Shown here: positions 41,696 to 56,244 of the stretch, one piece after another | Numbering within the stretch: the stretch's first letter is position 1 | Layout of the letters: every line of letters begins with the position of its first letter | Assembly (NCBI GenBank): GCA_940671915.1 | Contig: CALNVZ010003434.1 | Span: forward strand, 22,840,413-22,904,412 | DNA length: 64,000 bases | From: Paracentrotus lividus | Lineage: Eukaryota > Echinodermata > Echinoidea > Camarodonta > Echinidae | Direction: 5' to 3' | Position numbers and translations under genes: made by a program | The notes under the pieces: model-generated | Told to the model about the DNA's origin: nothing | What the model saw: the letters and a program-made list of their open reading frames with translations, nothing else | Database searches by the model: none

Positions 41696-41999
41696 TAGGC
41701 CCTATTGTATTTATATGAGAGAGAAGAGAAGATTTATTTGAGAGAGTGAGGACGATGGAGAGAAATCCAGTAGTCCCGTTTTCAATTTTAAGTCTATTTA
41801 TCACATTCCAGATTATCCATCAAAAGTCTTGATCGAATCAAGCATATCTCTAACAACATTATAGATTGATATTTTCATTTTCTCTAATCGATCAATCCAT
41901 AAACGAACTATACTTAAATACTACATTTTATTATCAAATTTTAACATATATTATTAAATAGAAAGTTAACAATTCATCGATTCCGAACAAAACAGCATA

Positions 42000-43900
42000 A
42001 ATAAAATATCAACTCTAGTGTTCAATGAGTTCATCAACAATGTCAGACGTGACGTATAGAAGATCGTCACGTGTTTATAATGAATCCCCTATTCTGGTTT
42101 TATTTTTTACCTTTACAATTGTTATATATGTTAGAATGAACAGGCTTGGTTTGGTATAAGATGCTCTGCGTTTATATTTCTGGTACTGTATTAGAGGAGA
42201 GATAGAGAGTAGTCGGCTGCTACTGAGAGAGAAAGCTACTACGTCAATGAGACTGGTTGGCGCGTTTGTCTAAGTCACGTTTGGTTGTCGCTGTGCTGTG
42301 ACTGAATGTGATGGCTGACCCGTATAGGAAGTCATCTTTGAATCTGAATGTCTGATCGTATCTGCCTGTTCTACGAGAGAGAAAGCAATCTTATGTGTTT
42401 GCAATGACGAAGCTACGTACGTTTCCTCTTTCGTGTGTGGGCATGGACTTAGCGTCTGGTATCGACTCGACGATGACGCACGTTGTCTTCCTCTTTTACG
42501 TGGCTGATGACGGACAAATTCGATGACTCTTCGTGTATTGTACTGGCGACGTTGTTTCTTGATGGGTTGACGAATATTGATCTTGAAGCATGATGATGCT
42601 CACTAATGACTGTATTCGAACGGTTTTGAAATACCAGACCTGAATATATGAAACATTGACATAGAAAAAGAAACTATTAGTTATTTGAATATTCAACTGC
42701 ACAACCACAATCACCAATGTTTCATATAAAATTGTTAGGTAGGCATTTCTTTTTAGAGATACATCAATCGAGTGTTTGTGTCGTTTATTTTTTCTGATCG
42801 TATATTCCATACATTTGTTTTTTTTGAAACATGAGATTTATTATTACAACAGATGTTTTTGACAACCGCTATTAATGACAGGCTTCTTAAACATAATTAA
42901 TACAATTCCTTGGTTTTGCTTATTATTATGCTATTTCTTTTTTTTTTATTTATCCAAAAAGTTGTTATTGCTTTTAGTTTCTAAAAGATTTTCATTAATG
43001 ATTCCATAACAACTTTATTTGTTGAATGCATTTATCCATTATTCTAGTCTCTCTATAGATGTAAGACTTGATCTCATTGTTCTCTAGTAGTCGATATAGA
43101 TATGGATTGTCACTAACGCTGTCTCTAGAACATGAAGCTGTATATTCTTAGTTATGAAGTATGGTTTAGACGTCGACACGATTGGTCGTTTGGTTAGGCA
43201 ACGTACTTCTTGAATGAGACTGGTGAATATGTGGGAATCTGCCATCTTCAATTTTTTTAATAGATGATTAGTTTAAATGTCTTTTTCAGCGAGCATAATA
43301 TTTGCGTGTTTAGAGATCTTTAAGAGTATATGTAAGCGTAATGTATTAGGTTTATCTTGTACATAATATCCCCACCCTAGAATTCAGCTTTCTTAGCCCA
43401 TAGAAGTCCTCATTTCTATTGTCACATTAAGGTAGCCAATGGGAATTACAGGACACTACTTTTGACTTTTGCCATAAGAAGTCGGTTTATGTATTAACGC
43501 AAAGAAGCTCGATGATTATTATAGAAACGTTATAGTTGGTATATTTATGCGCTGGTTTTATTACGTCAATTTGCGCTCTATCGTCCATTTATCTCACTGA
43601 AGTTGACCGCTTGTGCTAATCACTCATTGAATTATTTGCAGTACTATCGATAATTGATTTTATTATATGATTATTAGTAATTCACAATTTAAATCTCTTA
43701 ACATGCGACAGGGTGGACAAAGAGAATTAAGATACACTTTGACAATCTTGTTGCGACAGAATTTTACAGTCCATTTTGCTCTATGCCGCGAAAAAAACTT
43801 TCATTTTAGCTGTCAATCACATTAAACTCTGATGTCTGATCGAATTATAATGATCTTGGATCGAAATGATTCCAATTATATATTAGGATTCAACCAGCAT
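42000..43900 (+). repeat. Noisy repeat unit, copy A
   Basis: The reference copy for the repeated segment. Landmarks are GATGCTCTGCGTTTAT (42155), GATGGGTTGACGAATATTGA (42560), GCGAGCATAATA (43290), TTGACCGCTTGTGCTAATCA (43603) and TTAGCTGTCAATCACATTAA (43805). The same landmarks recur at copies B and C (direct) and D (inverted). Confidence 0.7.
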
Positions 43901-45789
43901 GTTAATCGTTTATTTGTACTGTGTTGAATACACTTGGTTCGATTCAGTTAGATTTAACCGTAGAGCATTTTAAATATAAACTGATGAATTTACAGTCAAT
44001 TAATATTCTATGATAATCATTTATCTTAGTTTTTTTTTTTTTTGTATTATTTTATTCTCTCTTTATATATAGAGAAAGACGTTTATCAATTAATCTATTT
44101 TTTTTCCTATAGCGTGGCACTCCTGCACCCTCTCTCTTTTATCTCCCTCATATCATGCATCTATAATCTCTCTCTATTCGTCAAACCTCCCTCCTCCCTC
44201 CTCTACCCTCTCTCTCTTCTCTCTATCTTATTCTCTGGATTGACAAGTTCACGCTTTAATTTGTCCCAAATTGGTTGGTGATTTTTTCAATCCTTTTTTT
44301 ACCATTTTTCGTCAAATGTGTCAGATATTGTTTGCATTGATGCTGGGTTGTAAAAGTTTATTACATGAATGTGTCATTATTATCACCATATTAAGGCTGA
44401 AATAACTTAATGCAAGATTGGGTCAAATTATATTAAATATGCAAGGTTTCAATTATGACGCATACAAGGCTCACTATTATAATACAAGAAAAGAATATAT
44501 AAATTTATGTTATAAAGTGCAATTTTTCAACCATCTGCGAATAGAGGTTTGACTTAGTAGGAGTACAACCAAATAAGTATGTAATTTTCTGTCTTTGTAT
44601 TTTTGGCTCTATCTCTTTGTTATCATATCGAACCTAGCATAAGCTTTCCATATTTTTATAGACTTAAACTTTAGGTCTCAGTAATCGTCTCACAAAAATT
44701 ACCTGAGCTGAGTAATCATGCATCTTTATTACTCATCTCTTTTCCCACTCTTTAGAAATAAAACAAATAAGTGTTTTTTACATTTGTGTTCTTGTATGTC
44801 TTTTTTTTATCTATGATTTGAGATTTTTTAACCAAAATATGTTTTACGCCTACTACACCTATATTGTTTAAATGAAAAATATTATAGGGAATAATTGTCG
44901 TGTGTTATATGTCCCATGTGTTACACCTTATCAATTTTTTAAACTTTTATTGGCCTTGCTATTATATCTCGAAGTGTTATTTACGTTATATCATATCTTC
45001 TTTTACAATTTTATTTAACATGTTTAGAGGCAAAGACAATGCAATTTAGATTTCCACTTTTTTAAATTCTATTTTATATGTGAACAAAATTCAGTATTTA
45101 TTTTAAAAAATTAACTATTTTTCTTGGTCCCATTGTGTAACTCGAACAACAGATCATAAATTAACATATGAATTGCATTTATTTCTAACTATTTTGTATG
45201 TTTTCGTTTAAAGATTCTTAGTACCTTCAAGAAGTTTTTTATACCAAAGGATTTAGATTCATTAATTGATTTTCAAACAAGCCCTTATTTTGGCTCTGAT
45301 TGTCCCGTTTTTTACGATGCAAAATAGCTTGGATTCTGCCCCTCTCCTCTCTTCTCTCTTCTTCCTATATTTTCTTCCTTCTAGTCAACCAAATCTCTGC
45401 ATATCTCCCTTATTGCAAATTTCACATTATTATATCTAATTTGAAATTTGTTATGACTTCATAATTAAATATTATTTTATTTTTTACTACATTTCTTCAA
45501 ATACATTTGTATAAGTCTCCAATTTATTTTATATCTCAAATCACTTGCAATCCAAATCAACCTTATTTTCCTACCTAAGAATCATGAATCAGATTATACT
45601 ATCACAAACTGGTTCACTCCCCATTTATTAACGCTTTTATTTTCTCACACTTTCCAATTTTATCATACAATAAGAAAATCACTTTTATGGAACACTAAGA
45701 TACAACAATATATATTATATCTCTAGTCCTAATCTTCATATTTGTTAATTAAATGAAATTATTTTATTAAAATTCCAGTTTTAGCTTAT

Positions 45790-48700
45790 ACAGTTTATTA
45801 GATTGTATCAGATATTGTACAATTCATCTATGTCTTCAATTGGTAATGTCAACATTAGAATCAATACAATTTGTCTAAAGGTTGACGTAAAGATGTACGT
45901 ATGATGACCCATTCGATGTGTAGGATTGAATGCGGTGTGCTTGGTAAAGTTATGCTCCTGCGTATACCTTGGATGTTTTTCTTACGAGGTTTCTTATTTT
46001 GAGATTAATCTTGAGAGCTGCATGCTACCGATTTTCGATGATTGTGAAGTTTTCTATATCTGACCCATCTAATTTTTCTGTGTTTGCGCCCGTTATGTTC
46101 GAGTCCACGTTTGGATTTCCGTTGCTTGAGCTTGATTTTGTTGGTGCTTACTCCGATAATGTCATCGGAATCTGTTTTCATGTCGATCGCACCTGTCTAC
46201 CTGATTTAGAGAAAAGTCAAACAGAGTAATTACGAAGATACGATTTCCTTCTTTCCTTGTTGGCTCTGGTTGTTCTATTCTGGTCGTCCTCGACTGAATA
46301 ACTCACTTTCTGTCCTTGTTTCGACCTTTCGGTGCTAGGTTTTCTTGTTATGACAGCAAATCGATGACTTCGCGATGATATATATGTTTTTTGTGGACCC
46401 ACTTCGAATGGTTGTTGGCGATATAGACTGAAGCTAAGAGATCTGGCGTACGTAGACGTGATCGATTTGATCTAGTTCTGAATATCCAGATCCTGAAATT
46501 TATATTTTAATAACAGAGATAGAAATTAGAAAAATCTCTCAGTTAGACTCATAACTTCTTATCGAACTAGGATACTCCAAATTTATTTTTGAGATGCGAA
46601 ATATTTTTTATTCAAAGGTTTTTCTACAATTTTTGTTTTATTTATAGTGTTTCAGTTTTCGTTTTTTGATAATATCAATATTGATGTGTTTCTATTGCTT
46701 ATGCTTATCTTATCAAATTAAAAATCTATTCTTTTTTCCTTTTTTTTTTTTTTTTTAGGTGTGTGTTCTTCTTTTTTTAGCCTGAAGTAAGATAAATTTC
46801 ACCCTTTATATTTTCTTCTCATTTTTGTTCTATACTATGTTATATGCCATTTTTATTTTTTGTTGTAGTCTTTTACAGAATTATTTTATGCAAGTGAGCT
46901 TTTATTATTGTTTGTAAATGTCATTTACCAGTTATTCCTGTTCTTCTTTAAATATATGATGGAGACTTGAAGCCAGCTTTTCTTCAGTAGTAATTCAGAT
47001 TACTGGTTTTTTTTTTTTTTTTTTTTCATCTGACACGCTCTCTTCTTTTATGTAACTTATGTAGCTGTATACTCTATTTGAAGAATGGTGTTTTTTTTTT
47101 TTGATTTTAGGACGTCCGACGACTTTTTGTTGATGTGGCATTTTTGTTTTGTTATTTAGGAACGATACTCGTATTTTTTGAAATCTTATGTTTTTTATTG
47201 TGGTGTGGTATGGTGGATATTTCTGCCATTTTTCAATCTAATTTGTTAGTATAGTTTTAATGTCTTGTTTTACAGCGAGAATTTAATTCAGTGTTTAGAG
47301 ACTTCAAGTATTCTAGATTCAATTAACTTATGATTTTCTTTCATTGTTTTTCAAAATTGTTAACAGAATATTAATAATTCAATATTAACACATCAGTATG
47401 AACACAGTATATATTTGTTTTCAAAATTATTCTATTTGATTTGAAAACAATTATAAAGAAAATCAGGAACCAGCAAGAATATTCATATCTTTAAGGCTCT
47501 CGGTTCCCTTTTATATTAAAATTAGAATACCAAATGTTATTTCACAATTTTTTTTATTTCTATTTTTTTTTAATTCCTGAATAAATATACTTCTATGAAT
47601 ATAATTCATAATTTTAATAAATCTTAATTTGTTAATTAATTCTGAAAACCCATATGCCAACCGTTATAAATTCTGTTTTTTTTTGTTACTAATTCAGGGC
47701 TAAGCACTTTATTCATTATCCACGTTTATATTCATTTGCTTGTGATGTATGTGCTAAAAATTACATAGATACATAATAAGAATGAAAGAAAAAAACTATA
47801 CAAATCTTGATTGTAGAGACAAAAAATATACCCTTTGTAGAGTTTTTTGGTACTTTTTTTTTATGTTTTGGGGGTGTTTTTTTTTTTTATAAGTTTTTTG
47901 TGGTGGTGGTTTCGTTATCATGTATTTATTATTATATGATTTTTTTTTTTTTTTTAGTTTGTGCTTTTATTGAAAGTAAATGTTTGTTATTTTCTCTTTT
48001 TGTGGATTTGATTCTCTTTGGTATTCCGTTTTGTCATTTAGTAGAAACAGAGTGTATTATTAAGTGTTTTTATATTGTATTGAAATCAATAATAATTTAA
48101 CGTTTTGTCTTTTTAATATTAAAATATGCTTCTTATCTCACGCTCTATGTCTCTGGTATATTTTTTTTTGAAATTTCCCAAATTTATGTTTGCTGGCTTT
48201 AGTTAAATATAAAAGTTGTTTTTTTGTTGAGCACTGTTCATCGCTTTTCTTGGTTATAATGTGTTATTTATAGTTAATTTGTCTATTGTGTTTTAGGAAC
48301 TGATGTTTATTATCATTATTAGATCAGTTAAACTTGTTGCCTAAGTCCGACTGGTTTTGTTTTTTTTTTTTTTTTTTTTTGTTCAATTCCTGTTATTTTT
48401 TTGTTTCCTTTTCTGGAACTAATGAGTTACGCTTTTAAGGTTTTTATTTATGTTTTAATAAGTCATGAATCTTTTTAATATACATTTATTTATGAAAAAA
48501 TATCTATTTTTTGTTTTATCTAGTCTATGGTGACGGAAAATGGACTTTTGTTACTGATATTCTCGCATAGCTCTGATGTAGATTATATTAATTTCTTCTC
48601 TAATATAGTTTTATGTAAGCACTTGTTCCTCCTACTTGATATAAAATTCCCGTAATAAGGTAAGTTAATACTAGGTTATTGTATTTATTATAGTTTTGTT

Positions 48701-49335
48701 ATATTTATATATACTTTTATTGTGGAAAAGTTGTATTTTTTACTTATTCTATCAACTATTTAATTCTTGATGATTATCTTACAAAATTTTTCTATTGATT
48801 ATTTTCCATGTTAGTTTTTATGCATCTATATAGCTACCTAAAATTTAGTTTATATTATGTTTTTTTTTAAATACAGCATATATAGCGATATTATTTTATC
48901 TTGTCTTAACTGTGTTTACTTTATTAAATAATCCCACTTATCCCCTATCTATATTAGCGTTCTGATCCTCCATTATGAAATATATCTCTCTATACATCAG
49001 TCATTCTCTATGTCAATCAATGTAGCCAATGGATTACATGGACTATACTTTTTTTACTTTTTTTATGTTTTTTTTTTTTCTCGTTTAATTGTATTATTGT
49101 ATGTTATCGAAGGCAGGCTCCCATATAATCTCGAAATCTTTATATCTGTTTTATGAAATCTTTTCATAAGGTTATTAGTAGTTTTTTTTTTTTTTTTGAG
49201 CTGTCTGTTTTTTCGTTCATGTTCTTTTACCTTTCACTGTCTTTCCATTTTTCTATTTATGTATCTGTATATTTGTTGACCGCTTGTGCTAATCATCCCA
49301 TGAATGTTTCAGTTTTGTGTGTATTGTTGAATATA
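45790..49335 (+). repeat. Noisy repeat unit, copy B
   Basis: Landmarks of copy A recur in order: CTGCGTATACC (45958), CACGTTTGG (46108), CAAATCGATGACTTCGCGAT (46348), a TCTGCCATTTTTCAATCTAA block (47221), CAGCGAGAATT (47275), TAGCCAATGGATTACA (49023) and TTGACCGCTTGTGCTAATCA (49275). It is about 1.7 kb longer than copy A, much of it T runs. Confidence 0.6.
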
Positions 49336-50699
49336 TGATATCTAATAGTTATCTTATGTTTTTTGTAATATCCGTTAATTTATGGACAGTGTTTTTTTTT
49401 TTTTTTTTTTTTTTAAATTAATTTTTTTTTTTTTTGTGAACTATTTAGCTCGTATAGATTGATACTTTGAGAATCTTTTGATGCTATAGAAAATGACGGT
49501 TTACATACATGTCAATTAAATTCTTTGTTTAGCTGCAATACATACAACTACACGCAATTCATATTTGTCTGCTAAAATTCATTATGATCTTATGAATTCA
49601 TTTTTGATATCTCAATACAATGATCAGTAGATGTATTTTGTTATCATTGGTTCGTCGGATTTAGTTTGACCGTTCATAATTCATAAAGGCAAAAATCTAA
49701 TTATGGTATTAATTACCATAAGGAATTCTCACACTAGACTATATAGTTGTTTCTACTGTTTTTTTAATAAAAAGTTTTTTTTTTTGTCATAAAGATTTTT
49801 ATTTTTAGGACTAGTTTTTTTTTTTTGTCTTGATAACATTTATGTTCCTATCCGATTTGTCATTCCCGCCCCTCCTCTTCTCCCTTCATGATCTTCCTCA
49901 TCGTCTTCTCCTCACCTCTCACTCTCCCATCTCTCTCTCCCCCTCTCTCTCTCGCATCTCTTCTCACGCATCTTTCTCTCCTCTACCCCCCCCCCCTCTC
50001 TCTCTCTCTCTACCCCTCGCTTTATCCTCCATCAGATCATGTCCATCTTTCTTTATGACTCTGTAATCCAATACTTAAACCGTTTTTTATTAATAATTTT
50101 ATTTGATTTTGGAAGATGGAAATATACAGTGTCACAGAGGTGTTTGAGCAAAATGATAGGTTATTTATTGTCAGAAATATTAATTTTATAGTTTTCTTTA
50201 TTTATTCCCTTATATTTTTCTTCTAAATACTTGCATTAGCCTTACTCCTTTTATACTCAAATCACTTTACACCCGAGTTATCATCCACCAAAATCATGAA
50301 TCATGAATTTTTTTATTAATTTATCCAATTTCAGTTGTTTTCTAGTCCCATAATTCACGTTTTTTATCCTTAGCACTCATTTCTCCTATATTTACTATAA
50401 TGATATTAATTTTCACTTTTAAGAAAAAAAAATAATCCTTTTTTTTTTAGTAAAATTTGATTTTTTCTTATGGTTTTTTTTTTTTATAATTTAATTTATT
50501 TTATAATATAGTCCTTAATTCTTTTAGTATTAGTTTCATAATCATGCTATTTGATTATGTTTTTATGATTATATCTGTGTAAATTAGTTTCTATCAAACA
50601 TATGCCTAATTTTTTTTTTGAGGCTTTATCGTAGAAGTATTTTATGTACGGTTTTGTATGATCCATTCTGGTTGTAGAATGTAAGGCTGTGTTTATTTT

Positions 50700-51190
50700 G
50701 TTTTTTGTTGGTAAGATGCTCTGCGTTTATTTTATACTCTGGATGTAGAGGTGTTGAGAAGAGAGCGTGTTTGCTACGATCATTGACTGAGTACGATTCT
50801 ATGACTTTTCTGTTGGTGGATTCGCGTTTGTCGTCGTCCGGGCGTGGCCGTTGTGTCTGGTGTTTTTTCGGTGCCTGTGTAAAAAACTGTTAATGTCAAT
50901 TGAAATTAGAAAAATCACTTGCATATCATGCTTAAATTCATATTGAATAATGCATTTTGAGAAAAGCAATCAATTTTCGATAACCATAAAATTGTTTATT
51001 AAACACTTCATTTGAAAGTATATCTTAAATCAATACAGTGCACCCTTGTCAGAATCATAAATCATAATTATTATTTCTACTTATATGCTTCTCCCTCGGT
51101 CATGTCTTTGGCTTTTCTTTCCTTCTTTTTTTTTTCTCTCACTTTCCTTCCCCTCTCTCTATTCTTCTTCCTGCCTCGCCCATTCACTCC
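50700..51190 (+). repeat. Noisy repeat unit, copy C (partial)
   Basis: GTAAGATGCTCTGCGTTTAT (50711) followed by CTCTGGATGTAGAGG and GAGAAGAGAGC repeats the copy A beginning. A CT-rich tract follows at 51085-51190. Confidence 0.55.
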
Positions 51191-52380
51191 CAACCGTGTC
51201 AACCTCACACTTTCTCAATGCAAACAATATCATGTACATCAGATTTGGTAGTCAGAAACATGAAACACTGATGAAAAGTCTTTGAGACCCAGGATGTCAA
51301 AATATTTATTGAAATAAGGCGAACGCAAATTCATTAATAAAGCATTTGAGAGAAAACAATGATTTTCAGGAAAAAACGTAAAAATATTCATTTAACACTT
51401 CAATTTAAGAATAGCTTTATCAAATCAAAATAGTGCACCTGTTACTCTTTAAGATAAACTTATCAGAATTATTCATATCATTCAGGAGAATTACGACATC
51501 TAATTACATAAAGTACATCCGCAACACATGTGTCTATGTTTGTTTGTTTTCTTCAGAAAAGCGATTTAGGAACATTTTTATAATATATATATATTTTTAA
51601 ATCTTAATTTAAGGTTGACTTGAAGAGACTTTATTCGAGCATGCTTCTACTGAACAGGGAGGGCCTTGCTAACACAGAATGAAGGTTTTAATCATCAGCC
51701 TTGGTTGGATTTAAACCAATGGTCCACAAAAGCACCGACTACACATGCATCTTCTATGACAAAATTGATTTTTAAATCACATTCTAAAAAATAAAAAATA
51801 AAAAAAATAATGAGAATGGAGGATAAATTTCATTATTGTACTAACAACACGTTAAAAGTTTTGGGGAAAATATAACGAGTAAAATACACTGCAAAAAGCT
51901 GAAGAGTACATTAAACAAAACAGAATTACATCAATATTGCAGTTGCACATTCAGACGTATAGGCCTAAACATAATGCTTTGAACAGTAGAGACCATAATC
52001 TGCATCATCTGACATTGTTCCTACATGATAATCAAAGTTAAGTACATTTTGTGTAACATTATACATTGCTCTGTCAGTAAATTTCCTCGTACATGTCGTA
52101 CGTGGTATACATGCTAATATTCATCTGCAATATCATTATGTTGTTTAATATATTTACCCAAACTTCTACACCGATTATGAAATAGGGTTAACATTTTGAA
52201 TATGAATATTCTTAATTGTGCAATTCTTTAATATACCGATTAAAAAACTTTTGAATAAGAATATACAAGCAAGCAAAAAGAGAATGAATATACAACATTC
52301 TATAGTGGTTATTAAAGCGTACAAAAAATGGCTAAACAAGTAAACATGAAAGGTCATGGGTATATTTTGAATTAGAATTA

Positions 52381-53660
52381 CATTAGTTTTTCAGTTGGAA
52401 ATCTTGTTTTGTAAGCACAATGATTCGAGGAAAATTGGCGAAGCGTTCCCTTATATTTGATCTTGATTGATTTGATTGTAAATAGTATTGTGATGTTTAT
52501 TAATACATTGAATGAGGTAAAAGAAGGTAAAATGAAATCGTATAATGAAAATAATAGTAGAAACGTATAATTACATTCAATAAGATGAAGTATGAAATAT
52601 GATTTTTATAGATGCAAGGTACAGATATACAAATCAGATGTGAAAAGAGGGAAATATCCCACTGAAAATATCCAAACCGTAATGTTGCCGATTTGAAGAT
52701 AAAAGTAAAAATCGGGGAAAGTGTTAGAAACTACTTATAACTCCCCGATATTGGTTATCAAGACTGAGGTCAACTAATAGGAATGAGATATACTTCATTC
52801 ATAAAGTTAACTAAAAAAAGAAACTGCATCTAGAAAGTTAAGATAATTTTTTTAATCTAAGAATTATCGTATAGCGTACTACCCGCAAACGGGTTTAACA
52901 CTGAATTTCACTAATAGGATTGCTACATATTGAACCATAATGCCCTTGTTGAAAATTAAAAGGAAACATTTCCACAAATCGTTGCAGACATAGAAAAGCA
53001 ATAGTAATAATACACAGATAAATCTTGTAATGCACTGAGGATAAAAGAACAGTGACAGAAGAACAATCACAGAAAGTGTTAGAAAATACTTATTACTCTG
53101 TAACGTCTGGAAGCATTTGACCAAATCATGTTAATATTTCAATTTTTTTATCACAAAATGTCTTTTACATCTGCATCTAAGAAGCTGAGATATTAAATAA
53201 TATTTGACTGTGTAATTCACGACAATGCCGGCGTCATTACTATTTTGTGTTGCCCAATAATACATGCATTTCTGTGTAAGTGTATGTGAATCAAAAGTGA
53301 ATTGGGTTAATTTCTAAAAATACATGTATAGCGATTCCAAAACCTCACAGCATAAAATAATGCTTAAATGAACTGTTATCAACCTTTCTAGATCAGTTTT
53401 AGACTGTGTCTTCCACATTTCAATGTCATAACCAGAAAATAATTTCACTTTAAACTGTTCTGTTTTCAGGATTTCGTGTAGATGTGTACCACTCTCTTAT
53501 TTTGTATAAACCCCTTTGCAGTGGCGGATCCAGGATTTCAGGATATGGGGGGGGGGGGCGTCGCCGAAATTTTCGGATTTTGACATGTATAGTCAATGAG
53601 TGGATTTCAAATTATAGGGGGCGCGCGTCCCCTGCGCCCCCGCCTGGACCCTCCACTGCT
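52381..53660 (+). repeat. Left arm of a noisy 6-kb palindrome
   Basis: Pairs in reverse complement with 56245-58461, axis about 55.2 kb. Landmarks are TTTTTCAGTTGGAAATCTTG (52387), GGCGAAGCGTTCCC (52437), GAATGAGATATACT (52780), CCCGCAAACGGG (52881), TGTGAATCAAAAGTGAA (53285) and the 53519-53658 element. This arm is the cleaner of the two. Confidence 0.75.
53519..53658. mobile_element. 140-bp MITE with CAGTGGCGGATCCAGG ends
   Basis: The left end CAGTGGCGGATCCAGG and right end CCTGGACCCTCCACTG are imperfect inverses. This terminus type is common in animal MITEs. It includes a G run at 53548-53558. A noisy inverted copy is at about 56260-56487. Confidence 0.65.
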
Positions 53661-56244
53661 TTATATTTCTTTCAGTCATTTATTAATTAATTCAAGAGAG
53701 TATTTCATTTTCAAAGATGTCAGAAAGAATTTTCATACATCAGTGAATATTATTTCAATAATGTACAGATAATTAACAACCGAATAAAGGTATATTACCC
53801 AGCTATATATCCAAACGGAATATATAGAGCCTGTCAGAAGTGCAGAAAGCTATCTCCGCCGATCGAACTTCCCAAGGTAGGAGCGATTTCCTCTCAGGTT
53901 CTCATCATTAATATCAATGACTGGGCTAGCTTACTGACATGAATTAAGTTCTTTTGTTGCTTCATGGTCGGGACACTAACCAACTACCTGTCCCTCTTAT
54001 ATTGACCCCAAGCGATTCTGAGGTTATTATCTATGTGTCTCTGAATCTATTGTTGCGCAATGGATACAAGTTTCTTGTCCTTTTTCGTGAACTTTGTGTT
54101 GACTTTCATGTTTTTACTTTATCCCATCTTTATCTTAATGATCATGGAATGTACTAGTCATTCTCTATATTATCTAATAGTCACGTATAGTAGAATTTGC
54201 GTATACTTTGTGAATGATTAGTTTATACTGCTCGATTGGCATAGTAATGCGCTACATCGCGATTCGCGAGCCTTCCCTCGCTGTTGTGGAAAGGGCTTTG
54301 TTTGATCTTCTTAATGGTGTCGTGGTTATCCGTTACATTGATTTGCATCTTAGTCCAGCAGATGGTTCCTGAGGAGTCCTATTTCTGGTCCTGGATCCTT
54401 CGTCATTCTGTTGTCTGTTTACTGCGATATTGACCATCTATGCCAGCTTCATCTTTCCATTTCGTAGACGTATGGTTCTCAAGAACACGCGTCATATTGA
54501 CATAATTTCGTTCGAGGTGATGTATTGGCCGCACTTTCTTTCTTGGTTGCGCCTTGTTCACTGGGGTACAGCGTGGTGAGTTAATTTTCTCTGCATGGGA
54601 TAGGGGTCAAACTTTTTCTATGGAGTATCGTATGAGTGGGTCCACTTGAGAAGGTCAAGAATCTGGACCGTTGTTGCCCTAAGTGGATTCCCTCTCTGAT
54701 GGGCGATGTGCTTGTAAGGGGCGTACGAACATCAGAGCCCAACACACTCTAGAGAGGCGACCTGCATAAACCACCTCGGCCCATCATCTCGAGATCGCGG
54801 ATTGAGGCTGGACTGTAACCGAGACAGTCTCGCTTAGACGAGTCTAAGTGACTGAGCCATCACAGCGAGATGGACAAATAGTGCGTAGCATGCGATTCCT
54901 AGGTGGCCAACATCCGCAGCTTATTGTATATTGCGCGGTATAAATCTTGTCATATAGCCATACGTGGTGTGCATACGACAGAGCCATATGGCAGTCATGA
55001 GCTGCGTCAAGGGTATTGCTCTCTAGATTAGGATCAATAGATCAGATATTGGGTATGCGTTGCAGATCTTATCTAGGCGAATCGAGTTAAGTAGATTACT
55101 CGTATGCCAAATGGAGTGATACTCAATCGCACAGACACTATCTCATAGCAGTCAAACACCGTCTTCGGTATTTGGTTTGTTTGGAGGGTGATCTTGTAGT
55201 TGGGCATAAACACTATTGCTCTCGAAGAAAGAGCAGATTACCCGCCTCTTTTTATTGTCTATTGCATAACTCGATTATTTGCGTATGTAGCATGCTCGAC
55301 AGTGGCACAAGAGCTAATATTGAATAGCGTGGCGTGATAAGTGATGTTTATCTTAAATGACGTGAGCTACCTTAGTAATATGATGTCACTAGCAGTTTGT
55401 TGTCTACGCGAACAAGAGAGCTATTTGTGACTAATAGTTCCAGAGGAGCAAGGCGGCAAGTTAGATATACATCATAACGGCTGATCCAGGATTATCTATT
55501 AAGATCGGTGTCCAATTATAATTTTAAGAGGGCCGGCACTAATGTGAGGTTGTACAGGTTCGCGAGGGTCGATGAGAAGAAGCTGACTCTACGCTATAGT
55601 CTAACGAAGCGTTCAATCTATTCGCTCAAAGCGTAGAGCGGCACGCTCGTTAGTCTACCTCTGTGGTCCGGCTAGTCTATTGGGTGTATGCGAGTTTTCA
55701 CGCTATTAAGAAGCGTTCTTGGGATTTTTTCCGATGCGTGTCAGCTTCTGTGTCTCGTTTTGTTCTGGTTAGTCTAATCTGTACTTAATCATTTACACCA
55801 CCTGAGAGGGCGAGAGTTTATTTTGTTCACTCTTGATAACTCCTATCAATAGCACGTATTCGACTCGAGGCTTCTGAGAGATAGCTCTTATGCTTGCACT
55901 CTATACGTACACAAGACACTCCCATTTATTGTTCCCTGTTCATTTTTTTTTGTTAGTTGTCTGACAATATATGTTAAAGGATCGGGTATAACGTAATTTT
56001 TCTATTAGATTTCATTTATTCTCGTCCAAGAGATAAAATTATTCATGTCGTAATCCAACCTTTTGATTTAATTGTGGAATAGTTTTTCACTGATATGTAT
56101 TTTTGTAAAATGAGTAGTCTTGGATCTAGTTTCTGTTCAGACATGTTCTGTCCGTCGTTTTCTGTATTCACAAATCGTGAAAACATAAAATGCTCTTGAA
56201 GATGTTAAATAGAATAATACGATGTAAACTGACTTTACAGGAGG

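Larger units (their letters stand above)
41475..51190 (+). repeat. Recurring CT-rich tracts
   Basis: CT-rich blocks occur at 41475-41535, 44130-44230, 45340-45385, 49865-50025 and 51085-51190, at positions consistent with one tract per noisy repeat unit boundary. Proline/leucine/serine-rich frames across them are spurious. Confidence 0.6.

Noticed and set aside
49830..50066. Proline/leucine/serine-rich frame
   Set aside because: Translation of a CT-rich low-complexity tract.
54200..56200. tRNA or rRNA genes in the GC-richer block
   Set aside because: No box A/B pair or cloverleaf could be formed and no conserved rRNA words were seen.
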